Assembly: GCF_003057885.1 (NCBI RefSeq)
Contig: NZ_QAGK01000010.1
Location: forward strand, 1-64,000
Reading direction: 5' to 3'
Origin: Oceaniglobus ichthyenteri
GTDB lineage: Bacteria; Pseudomonadota; Alphaproteobacteria; Rhodobacterales; Rhodobacteraceae
DNA: 64,000 nucleotides
Below, piece by piece: positions 63,000 to 64,000 of the stretch. A program made the position numbers and the translations under genes. Position 1 is the stretch's first letter. Each line of letters opens with the position of its first letter. Below the pieces are notes generated by a model that worked only from the letters and a program-made list of their open reading frames with translations, had not been told where the DNA came from and ran no database searches.

Positions 63000-64000
63000 T
63001 TAGCCCGGCGCGGGGGCCGGTGTAAACCCGCCCGCCGCCGCGCCCTTGGGCAATGTCACCCGGCGCAGGCGCAGGGCGTTGGAAATCACGAACACGCTGG
63101 ACAATGCCATCGCCCCCGCCGCCAGCATCGGCGACAGCAACGTGCCGCTGATCGGGTACAAAACCCCCGCCGCCACCGGGATCAGCGCCGTGTTATAGGC
63201 AAAGGCCCAGAACAAGTTCTGACGGATATTGCGCAGGGTCGCGCGGCTGACCACCATTGCCTTGGCCACCCCGTTCAAATCGCCCGACATCAACACCACA
63301 TCGGCGGTTTCCATCGCCACATCGGTGCCGGTGCCCAGCGCAATGCCCACATCGGCCGCGGCCAGCGCGGGCGCGTCGTTGATGCCATCGCCGACAAAGG
63401 CCAGGGTTTTGTCGCCCCTCAACTGCTCGATCGCGGCGACCTTGCCATCGGGCATGACGCCGGCAACCACATGTTCAATGCCCAGATCGCGGGCAATGGC
63501 GCGGGCTGTCGCCTCTTGATCGCCAGTGACCATGGCCAGGGTCAGGCCCATCGCACGCAATTCGGCCAAAGCGGCGGGCGTGCTGGGTTTGATCGGGTCG
63601 GCCACGCCGATCACGGCGGCAAGTTCGCCATCAATCGCGGCAAACATCGCCGAACGCCCCTGATTGGCAATCCGCGCGCTTTGCTCGGCCAACGGATCAA
63701 CCGCCACATCGATTTCGGCCATGAACCGGGCGGTACCGATGCGCACGGCGCGCCCGCCCACCCGGCCTGACACGCCCTGCCCGGTGTGAGATTGAAAATC
63801 ATCCACCACGGGCAGGGTCTGGCCTGCTGCCGCACGGGTGATGGCACGGGCAATCGGGTGTTCTGATTGCGCCTCAAGGGCGGCAAGCAACGGCAGAACA
63901 TCGTCCCGCTGCAATCCGGCCGCCAGTTCAAGATCGGTCAGCTCAGGGCGGCCTTGGGTCAAGGTGCCGGTTTTATCAAACGCGATCACCCCAACCTCGG
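63000..64000 (-). CDS. Copper-translocating P1B-type ATPase, C-terminal part (runs off window)
   Basis: Exports monovalent copper using ATP. Only the C-terminal third is present, beginning in the phosphorylation site region (VGVIAFDKTGTLTQG). GDQEATARAIARDLGI, GDGINDAPALAAADVGIALG, the YN motif in FAYNTALIPVAAG and the MALSSVFVISNALRLR ending (a Met-x-x-Ser) match CopA/CtpA-type Cu+ pumps. N-terminal metal-binding domains would lie beyond 64000. Reads toward fmt. Confidence 0.92.
   Translation of the reverse strand, partial: EVGVIAFDKTGTLTQGRPELTDLELAAGLQRDDVLPLLAALEAQSEHPIARAITRAAAGQTLPVVDDFQSHTGQGVSGRVGGRAVRIGTARFMAEIDVAVDPLAEQSARIANQGRSAMFAAIDGELAAVIGVADPIKPSTPAALAELRAMGLTLAMVTGDQEATARAIARDLGIEHVVAGVMPDGKVAAIEQLRGDKTLAFVGDGINDAPALAAADVGIALGTGTDVAMETADVVLMSGDLNGVAKAMVVSRATLRNIRQNLFWAFAYNTALIPVAAGVLYPISGTLLSPMLAAGAMALSSVFVISNALRLRRVTLPKGAAAGGFTPAPAPG

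Noticed and set aside
1-64000. tRNA, rRNA, CRISPR arrays, insertion sequences, prophage
   Set aside because: I looked for T-loop motifs, repeat-spacer patterns, transposase motifs and phage genes in all gaps and found none. XerC is the housekeeping recombinase, not an integrase of an island.

Overview
This window is chromosomal DNA from an alphaproteobacterium, most likely Rhodobacterales (Roseobacter/Rhodobacter group). The evidence is the GC-rich, tightly packed gene content, the order rpoZ-rel-DUF2062-pdxJ-acpS-lepB-rnc-era-DUF1491-recO, the chvI-chvG-hprK-rapZ-EIIA-HPr block divergent from pckA, a GcrA cell-cycle regulator, a Pcs-type phosphatidylcholine synthase and a long methylsuccinyl-CoA dehydrogenase. 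Nearly everything is housekeeping or core metabolism. I saw no tRNA, rRNA, CRISPR array, prophage or insertion sequence. Most gene ends touch or overlap, often by an ATGA.

Layout. 1-5.7 kb (minus): start of tuf, a lipoprotein, an M48 peptidase/DUF898 pair and parC. 5.8-12.6 kb (mostly plus): SH3 protein, SDR, HIG1-like protein, PduO-type adenosyltransferase, etfBA, a membrane-anchored XRE regulator, a DUF6473-like gene (minus) and 3-hydroxybutyryl-CoA dehydrogenase. 12.6-25 kb: AsmA protein, MFS exporter, priA, transaldolase, DUF484-xerC, pcs, ogt-ileS. 25-31 kb: ycjX-ycjF, truA, a small secreted protein, cobB, rpmB, meaB. 31-38 kb: hrpB, a 68-residue protein, argD-argF, an EamA permease, gcrA. 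38-47.8 kb: acyltransferase, the HPr/EIIA/RapZ/HprK/ChvG/ChvI block, then pckA, methylsuccinyl-CoA dehydrogenase and a META-domain lipoprotein. 47.8-56.5 kb: the recO-to-rpoZ operon and folK. 56.6-64 kb: NYN protein, YqaA, cytochrome c, ispH, DUF3429, AI-2E-family permease, rnhA, TRIC-like channel, fmt and the C-terminal half of a copper ATPase.

Functional themes. Several genes converge on acetyl-CoA/C2 metabolism through the ethylmalonyl-CoA pathway and its supply lines: methylsuccinyl-CoA dehydrogenase, its probable electron acceptor EtfAB, the cobalamin adenosyltransferase, the mutase chaperone MeaB, and PEP carboxykinase. The ChvGI/HprK/HPr/EIIA block is a regulatory phosphotransferase module with no sugar permease in sight, and it sits divergently from pckA across the longest gap in the window.

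The most interesting unexplained signals are non-coding: (1) two 14-nt direct repeats exactly 21 nt apart in the chvI-pckA gap; (2) a shared ~51-nt composite element placed 4-5 nt upstream of the predicted -35 box of both the AsmA-family gene and ycjX; (3) a 36-nt sequence present in two identical, inverted copies 16 kb apart (argD-argF and acpS-lepB gaps), with two shorter relatives sharing its GGATATTT tail; (4) a perfect 10-bp stem in the ileS leader. I found no convincing new multi-gene system.
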